The notes under the pieces were generated by a model. It did not search any database. It saw only the letters and a list, made by a program, of their open reading frames with translations, and was not told the DNA's origin. A program made the translations under genes and the position numbers. Shown here in pieces: positions 17,018-24,717 of a stretch of 64,000 bases of DNA (its first letter is position 1; the number at the start of each line of letters is the position of its first letter). This DNA comes from Mycolicibacterium thermoresistibile (lineage in GTDB: Bacteria; Actinomycetota; Actinomycetes; Mycobacteriales; Mycobacteriaceae), in assembly GCF_900187065.1 (NCBI RefSeq), contig NZ_LT906483.1, forward strand, positions 2,170,001 through 2,234,000, written 5' to 3'.

Positions 17018-18934
17018 ATGACCGATCCGCATGCCGTCCTCACCCGGTTGGTCGCCGACTTCGCAGCCCTCTCCGGCCAATTTGCCAAGGTGTCGCGCGA
17101 TCTCGCCGAATTGGACCGGGTCCTGGCTGTGCCGCCGGCTGCTCCCCGGCCGTATCCCGGTGCGTATCCCGCGCCCTATCCGGCCCACTATCCGGCTCAC
17201 CATCCGGCCCCGTACTCGGCGCCGGTCACTCAGACGACCCCGACCGCGCCACCACCCTCGAGCCCGGCCCCGGCCCCGACCCTGACCCCGACCCCGACTG
17301 CGCCGCCGCCCGATCCGGCGGCGCCGCACCACGTGTCGGCGCGGTCCGAGGGCTGGGTCGGCAAAGCGCTGGCGGTGGCCGGGGTGGGGGTCACGTTGAT
17401 CGGTGTCGTGCTGCTGCTGGTGCTCGCCGCGCAGGCCGGCATCCTGCGGCCGGAGGTCAGGGTCGGCGCCGGGGCACTGCTGGCCGGGGCGCTGGTCGGG
17501 GCGGCGGTCAGGCAGAACGCCCGGCCCGGCGGCCAGGTCGGCGCCGTCGCGCTGGCCGCCACCGGGGTCGCCGCCGCGTACATGAACGTCATCGCGGTCA
17601 GCACGATCTACCACTGGCTGCCGGCCGCGGCCGGGCTGGTGCTCGCCGCGGTCATCGGCGGCGGCGGACTGATGCTGGCCCGCCGCTGGGACTCCGAGCA
17701 CCTCGGTCTGCTGGTGCTGGTGCCGCTGGTGCTGCTCGCCCCGGTCATCACCGACGGAATCACCGTGGTGCTCATCGGATTCATGCTGGCGTTGGGCGCG
17801 GCGTCGCTGCCCGTGCAGCTGGGGCGGGACTGGATCTGGTTGCACGCCGCCCGCACCGCGTCGGTGACGCTGCCGATCCTGGGTGCGTTGCTGGGCGCAT
17901 CATTCGCCCAGGACCGCGTTCCCGCGCTCACCGCCGCCTGCGGCATCGCCGCGGTGCTGGCGTTGGCCGCGGCACTGCTGTTGGCGCCCAGCACACGCAA
18001 CCACACCGCGCTGGGCCTGCTCACCGCGGCCGGCACGCTGCCGGTGCTGTGCGTGTCGTGGGCGGAGCGACCCGCGGTGTCGGCGCTGATGGCCGCCGCG
18101 CTGAGCGCCGCCCTGCTGGCCATGGCGGCCGGCGCCGGGCTGATCCGGGTCGAGCTGGTCCGGACCGGTCCGTTGCGCCGCATCCTGTCGGTGTGGGCGG
18201 CCGTCGCCGCACTGATCGCGGTCACGGTCGCCTTCGACGCACCGGTCGCCGCGCCGGTGCTGCTGGCGATGGCGACGGTGGTGGCGGTGGCGGGCCGGCA
18301 CGACCGCACCGCCCGCTGGATCGCGCTCGGCTTCGCGGTCGTCGGCGGGTTGTACTACCTCGGCGTCGCCCCGCCCTACCGGGTGCTGCGGCCGATCGCG
18401 GTGGCGGCCCCGACCGCGGTCGCGGTGCTGATCGCCAGCGTGCTGCTCATCTGCTGCGTGGTGGCGATCGTCTGGACCTGGCGCGCCCACGTACCCGCGG
18501 CGGGACCGCTGCCGTGGCTGGGCGCCGCCACGGTGCTGCTGTACGCGGTGACCACGTTCACGGTGACCGCCGGGGTGCTGGCCGGCGGCGTGGGCGGTGG
18601 CTTCTTCGCCGGGCACATGGCGGCCACGATCTGCTGGATCGGCCTGGCCGCCGCGCTGCTGTGGTACGCGGCCCGACGGCCCCGAGCCGACCGTGCGATG
18701 CCGCTCGGCGGTGGGCTGGCGCTGGTCGCCGCCGCCGTGGCGAAACTGTTCCTGTTCGATCTCGGCACCCTCGACGGGATCTTCCGGGTGGTGGTGTTCA
18801 TCGTCGTCGGCCTGGTGCTGCTGGGCACGGGCGGCGGTTACGCCCGGTGGCTCACCCACGCCGCCGGCGAATCCCACCCGGCCGGCGAATCCCGCGGCAC
18901 CGGCAAACACCAGGCCGACAACGAACCCGTGTGA
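17018..18934 (+). CDS. DUF2339 multi-pass membrane protein
   Basis: A 638-residue protein with a short coiled N-terminus (VLTRLVADFAALSGQFAKV), then about 70 residues of Pro/Tyr/Ala repeats with recurring PYP, AHY and AHH units. About 16 closely packed membrane helices follow from residue 110 to 620, the DUF2339 architecture (PF10101). No catalytic motif is evident, and function in the family is unknown. The coding sequence is extremely GC-rich and Ala/Leu/Val dominated. The tail has a small repeat (AGESHPAGESRGTG). It lies between the two-component pair and dps. Confidence 0.8.
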   Translation: MTDPHAVLTRLVADFAALSGQFAKVSRDLAELDRVLAVPPAAPRPYPGAYPAPYPAHYPAHHPAPYSAPVTQTTPTAPPPSSPAPAPTLTPTPTAPPPDPAAPHHVSARSEGWVGKALAVAGVGVTLIGVVLLLVLAAQAGILRPEVRVGAGALLAGALVGAAVRQNARPGGQVGAVALAATGVAAAYMNVIAVSTIYHWLPAAAGLVLAAVIGGGGLMLARRWDSEHLGLLVLVPLVLLAPVITDGITVVLIGFMLALGAASLPVQLGRDWIWLHAARTASVTLPILGALLGASFAQDRVPALTAACGIAAVLALAAALLLAPSTRNHTALGLLTAAGTLPVLCVSWAERPAVSALMAAALSAALLAMAAGAGLIRVELVRTGPLRRILSVWAAVAALIAVTVAFDAPVAAPVLLAMATVVAVAGRHDRTARWIALGFAVVGGLYYLGVAPPYRVLRPIAVAAPTAVAVLIASVLLICCVVAIVWTWRAHVPAAGPLPWLGAATVLLYAVTTFTVTAGVLAGGVGGGFFAGHMAATICWIGLAAALLWYAARRPRADRAMPLGGGLALVAAAVAKLFLFDLGTLDGIFRVVVFIVVGLVLLGTGGGYARWLTHAAGESHPAGESRGTGKHQADNEPV

Positions 18935-18990
18935 GAGCCTTCACCCGGCCGCCCGGAAGCAAAGCCGGTGCCCCGTTCGTTGAAACGGAC

Positions 18991-19491
18991 ATGAGTACCA
19001 CGAGGATCACCGCACGACGAAACGAAACCGACGTACGTCCTTTCCACGCCTCGCCCGAACTGGCGGCGAACCTCCAGCGGGTGCTGGTCGAGCTGATCGA
19101 ACTGCAGCTGCAGGGTAAGCAGGCGCACTGGAACGTGGTGGGCACCAACTTCCGTGACCTGCACCTGCAACTCGATGAACTGGTCGACTACGCCCGCGAG
19201 GCCGGCGATGTCGTCGCCGAACGGATGCGCGCGCTCGACGCGGTGCCCGACGGCAGGGCCGACACCGTCGCCGACAGCACCACGTTGCCGAAGTTCCCCG
19301 CTTATGAGGTGAACACCGCCGAAGCGGTGGACCTGATCACCGGGCACATCCACGCCGCGGTGGAGACCGTGCGCGGTGTCCGCGACCAGGTCGAGGCGGA
19401 GGACCCCGCCAGCGCCGACATCCTCCACGACATCATCGTGAACCTGGAGAAGCAGGCCTGGCTGATCAAGATGGAGAACCGCAAGGTCTAG
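18991..19491 (+). CDS. dps: Dps2-type DNA-binding ferritin-like protein
   Basis: The 166-residue product closely matches what I remember of M. smegmatis Dps2: QGKQAHWNVVGTNFRDLHLQ carries the inter-subunit ferroxidase histidine, and DYAREAGDVVAERMRALD carries the conserved Asp/Glu residues. Dps proteins form 12-subunit shells that oxidise and store iron and can compact DNA in stress. The basic N-terminal arm (RITARRNETDV) is where Dps-type DNA binding is often located. The ATG was chosen because upstream frame sequence has no Dps character. Downstream lie two identical palindromes that could regulate the next gene or end this transcript. Confidence 0.92.
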   Translation: MSTTRITARRNETDVRPFHASPELAANLQRVLVELIELQLQGKQAHWNVVGTNFRDLHLQLDELVDYAREAGDVVAERMRALDAVPDGRADTVADSTTLPKFPAYEVNTAEAVDLITGHIHAAVETVRGVRDQVEAEDPASADILHDIIVNLEKQAWLIKMENRKV

Positions 19492-19520
19492 ACGGTGGGT
19501 GACGCCATCGACCGGGTTCG

Positions 19521-19553
19521 CACCCGCGGGTGATCCAATCCCACCCGCGGGTG
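19521..19553. repeat. Two identical 12-bp palindromes spaced 21 bp apart
   Basis: CACCCGCGGGTG occurs at 19521-19532 and again at 19542-19553, each a perfect palindrome. The start-to-start distance of 21 bp equals two turns of B-DNA, so two dimers would bind the same face. The pair sits 34 nt before the next gene's GTG and 30 nt after dps. No T-tract follows, which argues against a simple terminator. No known regulator is assigned. Confidence 0.6.
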
Positions 19554-19586
19554 TTCGATGCCGCGTGACGGGGTACTAGAAGCCCC

Positions 19587-20057
19587 GTGACCGTGAAGCG
19601 TGATGTACCCGCCTCCCGCCGACAGCTGTGGGAGGTGATCGCCGACGGCTGGACCTACTCGCAATGGGTGGTCGGGAACAGCCGGATGCGCGCCGTCGAC
19701 CCGGATTGGCCCGCGCCCGGCTCGACCATCCGGCACTCGATCGGGTTGTGGCCGCTGGTGATCAACGATGTGACGGTGGTCGAAGAGTGCGTGCCGCTCG
19801 AGCGGATCGTGCTGCACGCCAAGGGTGGTCCGATGGGCGGTGCCCGCATCGAGCTCAGGCTGTCGGACAACCCGGATGGCGGCTGCCATCTCGAGATGGA
19901 CGAGTATCCGGTCAGCGGGCCGGGCAAGTTCATCCCGAATCCGTTGGCGCAGTTGGCGATCTGGCCGCGTAACCGGGAGACGACGTGGCGGCTGGCCGCA
20001 CTGGCGGAACGGTTGACGCCGAACCAGATCGACACCCGGGAGCAGAGCCGGCGCTGA
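19587..20057 (+). CDS. SRPBCC/polyketide-cyclase-like lipid-binding fold protein
   Basis: The 156-residue protein has the START/SRPBCC pattern: an N-terminal strand with DVPASRRQLWEVIADGWTYSQW, alternating strands, and a long C-terminal helix (LAQLAIWPRNRETTWRLAALAERL). Members bind hydrophobic ligands in a deep cavity. The ligand here is unknown. The GTG at 19587 matches the beginning of the fold and has no Shine-Dalgarno; a weak -10-like TACTAG lies 7 nt upstream. The gene is convergent with cya, leaving four bases between the two stops. Confidence 0.8.
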   Translation: MTVKRDVPASRRQLWEVIADGWTYSQWVVGNSRMRAVDPDWPAPGSTIRHSIGLWPLVINDVTVVEECVPLERIVLHAKGGPMGGARIELRLSDNPDGGCHLEMDEYPVSGPGKFIPNPLAQLAIWPRNRETTWRLAALAERLTPNQIDTREQSRR

Positions 20058-20061
20058 CCGG

Positions 20062-21420
20062 TCAGCCGTGGGTCCGGGCGGCGGTCGAGGCCTCCGTGCC
20101 ACCCTGCCGACCCGAACCCTGCCGACCCGAACCCTGCCGACCCGAACCCTGCCGATCCGAACCCTGACGATCCGAGCGGCGCCCGAGCAGATACCAGGTG
20201 TGCATCACGCCCTTGCCCTTGACCTCGATCGCACCGCGCTCCTCGAACACGAACGAATCCCGCAGCCGGTCCCGCACATCCTGTGCGACCTGAATCCGGC
20301 CGACGACGTCGGTGCTCTCCATCCGGGACCCGACGTTGACGGCGTCCCCCCAGACGTCGTAGAAGAACTTCCGCGCCCCGACCACGCCGGCGACCACCGG
20401 GCCTGCGGCCAGTCCGATCCGCAACGGCACGGTGCGGCCCTGCGGATCCCGCAGCCGCCCGACCGCGGCCGCCATGTCCAGTGCGAAGTCCGCCAGCGCC
20501 TCGAGATGATCCGGCCGGGGCTGCGGCACCCCGCTGACCACCATGTACGAGTCACCGCTGGTCTTCACCTTCTCCAGGCCGTGCCGGTCGACCAGCGCGT
20601 CCAGTTCGGTGTACAGCCGGTCCAGGAACAGCACCAACTCGGACGGGGTGGTGGCGCCGGCCCACCGGGTGTAGCCGGCGATGTCGGCGAACAGCACCGA
20701 CGCGTCGTCGTACTTGTCGGCGATGACCGTCCGGGCCGGATCCTTGAGCCGGCGGGCCACACTGGCCGGCAGGATGTTGAGCAACAGCGACTCCGAGCGC
20801 TGATACTCGGCTTCCATCGCCGCCTCGGTGCGTGCGATCTCCCGCAGCGCGTACCACAACGTGGCGAAGATGATCAGCGCCGACGACACCGCCGACGTCA
20901 CGAAACCGGCCGTCAGCATCCACGCCGGTCCCAGCCCGCGGTCCTCGGGCACCACCAGTTCCAGCACGATGATCCCCACCACGCCGACGGCGACGATCCC
21001 GGCCGCCAGCACGATGCGGTCCACCCCCAGCAGCAGCACCACCAGCGAGGCCGCCACCAGCAGGTACAGCTGCAGACCCGATCCGGTGCCGATGGAGAAA
21101 CACATGAACCCCACCGACAGATAGGCGAACAGGAAGAACGACAGCGGCGCGAGCAGTTCACCGAACCGGTACAGCAGCGGGATCAGCGTGAAAACCACCG
21201 CCACCGCCAGGTTGATCACGCCCAGCAGCCGGGTCTGACCGCCCAACACCAGCTGCAACGTCCCGAAACCCGCCGACACCGCGGCCGCGATCCACGCCGC
21301 GATCGTCAGCATCCTGTAGCGGCTGCGGATGCTCTCGGCATAGCGCTGCGTGCGCGCCGGCACACCCTGCCGGGCCACCGTCGGCGAACATGCCGGCCCC
21401 CGGGCGTCACTGACAGCCAC
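20062..21420 (-). CDS. cya: Class III membrane adenylate cyclase (Rv1625c type)
   Basis: Cya makes cAMP from ATP. Residues 35-205 contain six membrane helices in one bundle. A linker, then the catalytic domain (about 240-420), has the metal Asp in VLFADIAGYTRWAG and the substrate Lys and second metal Asp in KVKTSGDSYMVVSG. It also has the Asp/Asn/Arg transition-state set in DVWGDAVNVGSRMEST. It resembles M. tuberculosis Rv1625c, a mammalian-like cyclase that works as a homodimer. A TACCCT box ends 6 nt before the GTG, so the message is probably leaderless. The C-terminus is unusual: five DNA repeats encode an Arg-Gln-Gly-rich tail after the cyclase fold ends at YLLGRR. Confidence 0.94.
   Translation of the reverse strand: MAVSDARGPACSPTVARQGVPARTQRYAESIRSRYRMLTIAAWIAAAVSAGFGTLQLVLGGQTRLLGVINLAVAVVFTLIPLLYRFGELLAPLSFFLFAYLSVGFMCFSIGTGSGLQLYLLVAASLVVLLLGVDRIVLAAGIVAVGVVGIIVLELVVPEDRGLGPAWMLTAGFVTSAVSSALIIFATLWYALREIARTEAAMEAEYQRSESLLLNILPASVARRLKDPARTVIADKYDDASVLFADIAGYTRWAGATTPSELVLFLDRLYTELDALVDRHGLEKVKTSGDSYMVVSGVPQPRPDHLEALADFALDMAAAVGRLRDPQGRTVPLRIGLAAGPVVAGVVGARKFFYDVWGDAVNVGSRMESTDVVGRIQVAQDVRDRLRDSFVFEERGAIEVKGKGVMHTWYLLGRRSDRQGSDRQGSGRQGSGRQGSGRQGGTEASTAARTHG
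20101..20175 (+). repeat. Five 15-bp tandem repeats in the cya 3' coding end
   Basis: The unit ACCCTGCCGACCCGA is present five times end to end; the first three copies are exact and the last two carry one to two substitutions (CCGATCCGA, CTGACGATCCGA). Fifteen base pairs is a multiple of three, so copy-number change keeps the cya frame and alters only the number of five-residue (SDRQG/SGRQG) units in the protein tail. This is a likely polymorphic VNTR. Confidence 0.9.
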
Positions 21421-21497
21421 TCCAGCAGGGTATGCCGGTCACGACGCCCGCGCCGGTGCGATGCGCGATGCGGGCTGCGCTAGCATCGAACCGCGTG

Positions 21498-21581
21498 GCC
21501 CGAGTGGCGAAATTGGCATACGCGCCGGACTCAAAATCCGGTGGTGGCAACACCGTGTGGGTTCGAGTCCCACCTCGGGCA
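21498..21581 (+). tRNA. tRNA-Leu (anticodon CAA)
   Basis: Acceptor arms GCCCGAG and CTCGGGC pair perfectly. The anticodon stem-loop is CCGGA-CTCAAAA-TCCGG with CAA as anticodon, reading UUG. A long variable arm and a GGGTTCGAGTCCC T-arm make this a class II tRNA. The CCA end is not encoded. A TAGCAT -10 box at 21481-21486 lies 11 nt before the mature 5' end, so the gene has its own promoter between cya (divergent) and pdtaR (same strand). Confidence 0.96.
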
Positions 21582-21665
21582 CAACAAGGGGGCTGACAGG
21601 GGGCGTAGGAAAATGGCCGGTCCCGACGTGACTGGCCGCGTGTCCGGCCGTCACAATGGTCAGTC

Positions 21666-22286
21666 ATGACCGGTGCAACGACCGATACCCCACCGCGCAG
21701 AGTGCTCGTCGCCGAGGACGAGGCGCTGATCCGGCTCGATCTGGCGGAGATGCTGCGCGACGAAGGCTACGACGTGGTCGGTGAAGCCGGCGACGGGCAG
21801 GAGGCCGTGGAGCTCGCCGAGAGCCTGCGGCCCGACCTGGTGATCATGGACGTCAAGATGCCGCGCCGGGACGGGATCGACGCCGCCCGCGAGATCGCCG
21901 CCAAGCGTATCGCCCCGGTCGTGGTGCTCACCGCGTTCAGCCAACGTGATCTGGTGGAACAGGCCCGCGATGCCGGCGCCATGGCCTACCTGGTGAAACC
22001 GTTCAGCATCACCGACCTGATCCCGGCGATCGAGGTGGCGGTGAGCCGGTTCGCCGAGATCACCGCCCTGGAGTCCGAGGTCGCCGAACTGTCCGAGCGG
22101 TTGGAGACCCGCAAGCTCGTCGAGCGCGCCAAGGGGTTGTTGCAGGCCAAGCACAACATGACCGAGCCCGAGGCGTTCAAGTGGATCCAACGGGCGGCGA
22201 TGGACCGGCGCACCACGATGAAACGGGTCGCCGAGGTGGTGCTGGAAAACCTCGACACGCCGAAGGATCAGACCCCGTCGAACTGA
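21666..22286 (+). CDS. pdtaR: ANTAR-domain response regulator PdtaR
   Basis: The 206-residue regulator pairs a receiver domain (acidic Glu17-Asp18, phosphoacceptor Asp62 in LVIMDVKMPRRDG, Lys in AYLVKPFS) with a C-terminal three-helix ANTAR domain. The ANTAR domain shows the AKGLLQAKHNMTEPEAFKW pattern. ANTAR proteins bind paired hexaloop RNA hairpins and act on termination. It is the Rv1626 equivalent, whose partner kinase PdtaS is encoded elsewhere. The ATG has no obvious ribosome site; a partial -10-like CACAAT lies 8 nt upstream. It follows the tRNA gene by 84 nt. Confidence 0.96.
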   Translation: MTGATTDTPPRRVLVAEDEALIRLDLAEMLRDEGYDVVGEAGDGQEAVELAESLRPDLVIMDVKMPRRDGIDAAREIAAKRIAPVVVLTAFSQRDLVEQARDAGAMAYLVKPFSITDLIPAIEVAVSRFAEITALESEVAELSERLETRKLVERAKGLLQAKHNMTEPEAFKWIQRAAMDRRTTMKRVAEVVLENLDTPKDQTPSN

Positions 22287-22383
22287 CCGGCGTTGATTTG
22301 GCCCGACCCGCCCGCCTTCCGCGCGCACCATCGTGTGTCGTTGGTTATGTTCTAGCGACGACAACACGAACCGGAGGTGAAGC

Positions 22384-23595
22384 GTGCACGGTCGGGTGGC
22401 ACGGAATGTGGTGGCGCTCGGTGGTGCGGGTGTGATCGCGCTGGCCCTTGCCGGCTGCACTCAGCCCGCGGCCGAGGACGACGGGGCGCAGGGCGACCTG
22501 AAGATCGTCGAACGCGTGGCGATCGACGAGAACGGGGCGGAGGTCCAACCCCCTGACGTCACCGCCGCCGCGGATCCGGCCGGCGACGGCTCGGCCACCT
22601 GCCCGCCGGTGTCGATCGCCATGGCGGGTGCGCTCACCGGCCCGGATTCGGCGCTCGGCATCAACATCCGCAACGGCGTGCAACTCGCCGTCGACAAACA
22701 CAATGAGGCCAATCCGGGCTGTCAGGTCGAGTTGAAGACGTTCGACACCGAGGGCGATCCGCAGAAGGCGTCCGCGATCGCCCCGCAGATCGTCGACGAC
22801 CAGAGCATCGTCGGCCTGGTGGGTCCCGCCTTCTCCGGGGAGACCAAGTCCACCGGCGGGGTGTTCAGTCAGGCCGGGCTGGTGGCCACCACCGCGTCGG
22901 CGACCAACGTCACCCTCAGCGAGAACGGGTGGCGTACCTTCTTCCGCGGACTGGGCAACGACGGATCCCAGGGGCAGGCGGTGGCCAACTACCTGCGCAA
23001 CACGTCGGGTGACCGGAAGGTGTGTGTGGTCGACGACAGCACCGACTACGGCGTCGGCCTGGCCCAGGTGGTGCGGGAGACGCTCGGCCCGGTCGCCGAC
23101 GGGGCGTGCAACATCTCGATCAAGAAGGGCGACAAGGACTTCGCCGCGGCGATCAACCAGATCCGCACCGCCGCACCCGATTCGGTGTTCTTCAGCGGCT
23201 ACTATCCCGAGGCCGCGCCGTTCGTCCAGCAACTCCGCGACGGCGGCGTGGAGGCGACGTTCGTCAGCGCCGACGGCAGCAAGGACCCCGAGTTCATCAA
23301 ACAGGCCGGCGACGCCGCCGCCGGCACCCTGCTGTCCTGCCCGTGCAGCCCGGCGCCGGCGGAGTTCGCCGAGGAGTACCGCCAGAAGTTCAACCGGGAT
23401 CCGGGCACCTACAGCACCGAGGGCTACGACCTGGGCACCATCCTGCTCACGGGCATCGACTCCGGCGCCGTGACCCGGCCCGCACTGCTGGAATACGTCC
23501 GCGGCTACAGCGGCACCGGGGTGGCGCGCACCTACCAGTGGTCGCCGACCGGTGAACTCACCGACACGTTGATCTGGATCTACGAGGTCCAGTAA
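22384..23595 (+). CDS. livJ: Branched-chain amino acid type ABC substrate-binding lipoprotein
   Basis: A 403-residue periplasmic-binding protein type I. The signal peptide ends in the lipobox LALAGC, so Cys25 should be diacylated by Lgt after export. The mature part has the LivJ-like IAMAGALTGPDSALGINIRNG ligand strand near residue 78 and a VDDSTDYGVGLAQVV second-lobe motif. A GGAGGTGAAGC ribosome site supports the GTG start, and a TATGTT -10 candidate lies at 22346. It heads the cassette livJ-livH-livM-livG-livF. The ligand may be leucine-type amino acids, but related systems import amides, urea or aromatic acids, so specificity is not settled. Confidence 0.88.
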   Translation: MHGRVARNVVALGGAGVIALALAGCTQPAAEDDGAQGDLKIVERVAIDENGAEVQPPDVTAAADPAGDGSATCPPVSIAMAGALTGPDSALGINIRNGVQLAVDKHNEANPGCQVELKTFDTEGDPQKASAIAPQIVDDQSIVGLVGPAFSGETKSTGGVFSQAGLVATTASATNVTLSENGWRTFFRGLGNDGSQGQAVANYLRNTSGDRKVCVVDDSTDYGVGLAQVVRETLGPVADGACNISIKKGDKDFAAAINQIRTAAPDSVFFSGYYPEAAPFVQQLRDGGVEATFVSADGSKDPEFIKQAGDAAAGTLLSCPCSPAPAEFAEEYRQKFNRDPGTYSTEGYDLGTILLTGIDSGAVTRPALLEYVRGYSGTGVARTYQWSPTGELTDTLIWIYEVQ

Positions 23596-23608
23596 CTCGT
23601 CGACCCGC

Positions 23609-23641
23609 AGCGCGTCCAGGGCCGCGCACCTCGGACGCGCT
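23609..23641 (+). promoter_or_regulatory. Stem-loop between the binding-protein and permease genes
   Basis: AGCGCGTCC and GGACGCGCT form a perfect 9-bp stem with a 15-nt loop, starting 13 nt after the binding-protein stop. No U-tract follows. Such hairpins commonly protect the upstream message and lower permease expression, matching the need for excess binding protein. The effect here is inferred. Confidence 0.55.
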
Positions 23642-23679
23642 CCGGTTCGCCCAGATCCCGCTCGAGGAGTAGCCGCCGG

Positions 23680-24717
23680 ATGACCCACCAGTGCGTGGCC
23701 CTTTACACCTGTCACGCCGCCGACATCACCTTCAACCTGCAGGGCCTGCGGGAGGGCCTGCTGCAGTTGACCATCGACGGGCTGTCCTGGGGCGCCATCT
23801 ACGCATTGGTGGCGGTCGGCTACACGCTGGTCTACGGCGTGCTGAAGCTGATCAACTTCGCCCACGCCGAGGTGTTCATGCTGGGCATGTTCGGCTCGTA
23901 CTTCTGCCTCGACGTCATCCTCGGGTTCACGCCCCGGGGCAACGCCTACGACCTCGGGATCGGGCTGACGGTGCTGTATCTGGGCATCGCGATGCTGTTC
24001 GCCATCGCGGTGTCCGGCACCGCCGCAGCGGGCCTGGAGTTCATCGCCTACCGGCCGCTCCGGCGGCGCAACGCGGCGCGGTTGTCGTTCCTCATCACCG
24101 CGATCGGCATGTCGTTCGTGCTGCAGGAGTTCGTGCACTTCATCCTGCCCAAGATCCTCGACGGCTACGGCGGTTCGAACGCCCAGCAGCCGATCCGCCT
24201 GGTGACACCGGAAACCCAGTTCACGCTCGGCGACGTCCGGGTCAGCAACGTGACACTGATCATCGTGTTCGCGGCGTTGGTGCTCGCGCTGATCACCGAT
24301 GTGGTGATCAACCGGACCCGGCTCGGACGCGGCATCCGTGCGGTGGCCCAGGATCCCGACACCGCCACCCTGATGGGGGTGTCACGGGAGCGGGTCATCC
24401 TCACCACCTTCGTGATCGGCGGTCTGCTGGCCGGCGCCGCGGCGCTGCTGTACACGCTGAAGATGCCGCAGGCCATCATCTACTCCGGCGGATTCCTGTT
24501 GGGCATCAAGGCCTTCACCGCCGCGGTGCTCGGCGGTATCGGCAACCTGCGCGGCGCGCTGCTGGGCGGCCTGCTGCTCGGGGTGATGGAGAACTACGGT
24601 CAGGCGGTGTTCGGCACCCAATGGCGTGACGTGGTCGCCTTCGTCCTGCTGGTGCTGGTGCTGTTCTTCCGGCCGACCGGGATACTCGGTGAAAGCCTCG
24701 GAAAGGCGCGAGTGTGA
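23680..24717 (+). CDS. livH: Branched-chain amino acid type ABC permease (LivH)
   Basis: The 345-residue inner-membrane permease has the LivH family start GLSWGAIYALVAVGYTLVYG and the NFAHAEVFMLGMFGSY motif. It ends with a C-terminal GKAFTAAVLGGIGNLRGALLGG-like signature that contacts the ATPases; that block is near residue 280. Eight to nine helices are predicted. An N-terminal extension with two cysteines (TCHAADITF) precedes the first helix. The ATG follows GAGGAG by 9 nt. The stop overlaps the GTG of livM by four bases, so H and M are translationally coupled as expected for a heterodimeric pore. Confidence 0.93.
   Translation: MTHQCVALYTCHAADITFNLQGLREGLLQLTIDGLSWGAIYALVAVGYTLVYGVLKLINFAHAEVFMLGMFGSYFCLDVILGFTPRGNAYDLGIGLTVLYLGIAMLFAIAVSGTAAAGLEFIAYRPLRRRNAARLSFLITAIGMSFVLQEFVHFILPKILDGYGGSNAQQPIRLVTPETQFTLGDVRVSNVTLIIVFAALVLALITDVVINRTRLGRGIRAVAQDPDTATLMGVSRERVILTTFVIGGLLAGAAALLYTLKMPQAIIYSGGFLLGIKAFTAAVLGGIGNLRGALLGGLLLGVMENYGQAVFGTQWRDVVAFVLLVLVLFFRPTGILGESLGKARV

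Noticed and set aside
20101..20175. Possible CRISPR-like repeat array
   Set aside because: The repeats are 15 bp, directly adjacent, without spacers, and inside the cya coding region.
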